Shown: piece by piece, positions 3,796-5,183 of the stretch
Numbering within the stretch: the first letter of the stretch is position 1
Layout of the letters: each line of letters starts with the position of its first letter
DNA from: Nitrospirota bacterium
GTDB lineage: Bacteria > Nitrospirota_A > Leptospirillia > Leptospirillales > Leptospirillaceae
DNA: 5,183 bases
Reading direction: 5' to 3'
Assembly: GCA_021802325.1 (NCBI GenBank)
Contig: JAKAAM010000055.1
Location: forward strand, 1-5,183
Program-made: the position numbers and the translations under genes
The notes under the pieces: model-generated
What the model saw: only the letters and a program-made list of their open reading frames with translations
Databases searched by the model: none
What the model was told of the DNA's origin: nothing

Positions 3796-5183
3796 ATGCA
3801 GGTCAACGATACCACAACGGCTCAAGCAGATCCTATCAACGAAACTATTTCCTCACTGGCCGACCTCTTTAACGATCCCATCAAATACGAACTCCGAAAA
3901 AAGGAAGCGGCAAAAAGCCTGGGAGTCGGCGTTGCGGTCATCCAAAAGGCGGTCAAGAAACTGATCGAGGACAGAAAAGAGGCGGAAACAAAGGCCCGGC
4001 TTGATCGGGAAGAAGCAAATGAGGCCAGCGTCACCCCTCCACCTTGGGGAGATCGTCCCATTCCGGAGGGGGTGTCCTCCATCGCTCCTGAAAACATTCT
4101 GGAAATGGATGACCAGGGCGAACCGAAGCCCCCAGGACCCAAGAAGATCGACGGCCCAGTTATCGAGGTCTCCCCTTATCTCGGGCGAGTTTCCAAACAA
4201 GCCTGGGAGATTCTTCAGGCCCACAACGAGAAGACCCCGGAATTTTTCCGGTTCGGAAACGAAGTTATCCGTATCGGTTCCGACAAATATGGAGCCGTTC
4301 TGAAACCTCAAAACGTGGACCGTCTTCGTTTTGTCCTGGGACGGTTGGCTTCTTGGGTCAAAACCGACGCGGACGGCAACCAAAAGGCGGTCCTCCCTCC
4401 CGAAGTATTTCTTCGGGACATGCTCGCGGACCCTGATCCTCCTCTGCCGGAGATCGAACAGGTGTCATCGGTCCCGGTCCTGACGGAAGGCGGCTCCATC
4501 CTGGTTAAAAATGGGTATGACACGGCAAGCCGAATTTTCATGCAGTCATCAATTCACCTTGCCCCGATTCCGGAGCATCCCACTGAAAAAGAAATCAATG
4601 CAGCGGCGGCCTTCATCCAAGAACCCCTGACGGACTTCCCTTTCGAGGGGGAGGCCGACCGTGCCCATGCCGTCGCTCTCTTCCTTCTCGGATTCGTCCG
4701 TCATGCCATTGATGGGCCGACACCGAATCACGACATTGACGCTCCCGTTCCTGGCACCGGGAAATCCCTTCTCGCGGACGTACTCCTCACCCCGGCATAT
4801 GGAAGCAACAAGGGAATCGTTACGGCGGCAAATGACGACGATGAATGGAGAAAAAGACTGACGGCTCAACTTGTGGAAGGTCGCCCCGTCATCAACATCG
4901 ACAACGTGAGGAGGCCCCTGGATTCGGGAACCCTTGCGGCGGCTCTAACGGCTCCGGTTTGGGAGGACCGGCGGCTTGGCTCCACTGAGATGATCCGAGT
5001 CCCGGTCCGGTGTGTCTGGGTGACGACCGGAAACAACGTGGTCATGTCAACGGAACTGGCCCGGCGCACGGTCCGAATCCGGATGGATCCCCAGGCGGAA
5101 AGCCCGGAGGACCGGACAGGCTTCAAATATCCGGAACTTCTCCGATGGGTGCAGGAGAACCGATCCAAACTCGTCAGATCGGC
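3796..5183 (+). CDS. P-loop ATPase / putative replicative helicase, C-terminus cut by window end
   Basis: An open frame of 462 codons runs off the window with no stop. The start ATG 3796 has AAAGGAG (3784-3790) 5 bases upstream; GTG 3793 is an in-frame alternative. The N-terminus carries DPIKYELRKKEAAKSLGVGVAVIQKAVKKL (27-56), a conserved helical, HTH-like element often found between Toprim and ATPase parts of mobile-element replication proteins. A charged, proline-rich linker follows (about 65-125), then a middle domain containing DPDPPLPEI and a GYDTASRIF segment. The ATPase core has Walker A PVPGTGKS (317-324), a Walker B-like VINIDN (365-370), sensor-1 TTGNN (410-414) and an arginine-finger pair R423-R424 in ELARRTVRIRMD. 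The first Walker A glycine is replaced by proline, and Walker B has Asp-Asn rather than Asp-Glu or Asp-Asp. A role as the helicase partner of the upstream primase is inferred from these motifs and adjacency. Confidence 0.85.
   Translation, partial: MQVNDTTTAQADPINETISSLADLFNDPIKYELRKKEAAKSLGVGVAVIQKAVKKLIEDRKEAETKARLDREEANEASVTPPPWGDRPIPEGVSSIAPENILEMDDQGEPKPPGPKKIDGPVIEVSPYLGRVSKQAWEILQAHNEKTPEFFRFGNEVIRIGSDKYGAVLKPQNVDRLRFVLGRLASWVKTDADGNQKAVLPPEVFLRDMLADPDPPLPEIEQVSSVPVLTEGGSILVKNGYDTASRIFMQSSIHLAPIPEHPTEKEINAAAAFIQEPLTDFPFEGEADRAHAVALFLLGFVRHAIDGPTPNHDIDAPVPGTGKSLLADVLLTPAYGSNKGIVTAANDDDEWRKRLTAQLVEGRPVINIDNVRRPLDSGTLAAALTAPVWEDRRLGSTEMIRVPVRCVWVTTGNNVVMSTELARRTVRIRMDPQAESPEDRTGFKYPELLRWVQENRSKLVRS

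Noticed and set aside
3853..4383. Open frame of 176 codons on the - strand inside the ATPase gene
   Set aside because: Antisense to a convincing + strand gene that continues through the whole region with recognisable motifs; no ribosome binding site or family features.

Overview
This window looks like the left (integrase) end of a genomic island or defective prophage inserted in the 3' end of the tmRNA gene (ssrA) of a bacterium. The DNA has a medium-high GC content. Sampled 60-base stretches of the integrase and primase genes count 65-67% GC, and the integrase-linked orphan gene counts 42-55%. Bacterial Shine-Dalgarno sites and tight gene packing are present throughout. The host cannot be named from this sequence; a Gram-negative such as a deltaproteobacterium or a Nitrospirae/Leptospirillum-type organism is a guess only.

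Layout, all on the + strand. Bases 1-204 are the 3' part of tmRNA: pseudoknot arms, the conserved CTAAGCATGTAG stretch, the T-arm, the acceptor strand and CCA. The tag-peptide reading frame lies upstream of the window. A factor-independent terminator follows at 248-274. Bases 275-446 are a regulatory and attachment region with a perfect TTGACA box, a 10-base direct repeat and a cluster of GGGGGCCT/AGGCCCCC words that continues into the integrase gene. A P4-type tyrosine integrase (447-1655) follows, and its stop codon overlaps the start of an unrecognised 313-residue gene (1652-2593). A 100-base gap with two inverted repeats and a weak promoter candidate precedes a second gene block. That block contains an AlpA-type HTH regulator (2694-2876), a CHC2-zinc/Toprim primase-like protein (2873-3775, overlapping by 4 bases) and a P-loop ATPase/helicase-like protein (3796 to past the window end).

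How the parts fit together: the integrase would recombine the element at ssrA. The AlpA-like protein is the likely switch or excision factor. The Toprim protein and the P-loop ATPase form a replication module, in which priming and unwinding functions fused in P4-alpha-type proteins are encoded by two adjacent genes. The most notable signal is at that gene junction. An exact A-AAA-AAC heptamer sits in the reading frame of the Toprim gene, inside a 61-base overlap of the two open frames, and is followed by a stem-loop. A -1 shift there would join primase and ATPase without meeting a stop codon. The orphan gene locked to the integrase is the other item worth attention.
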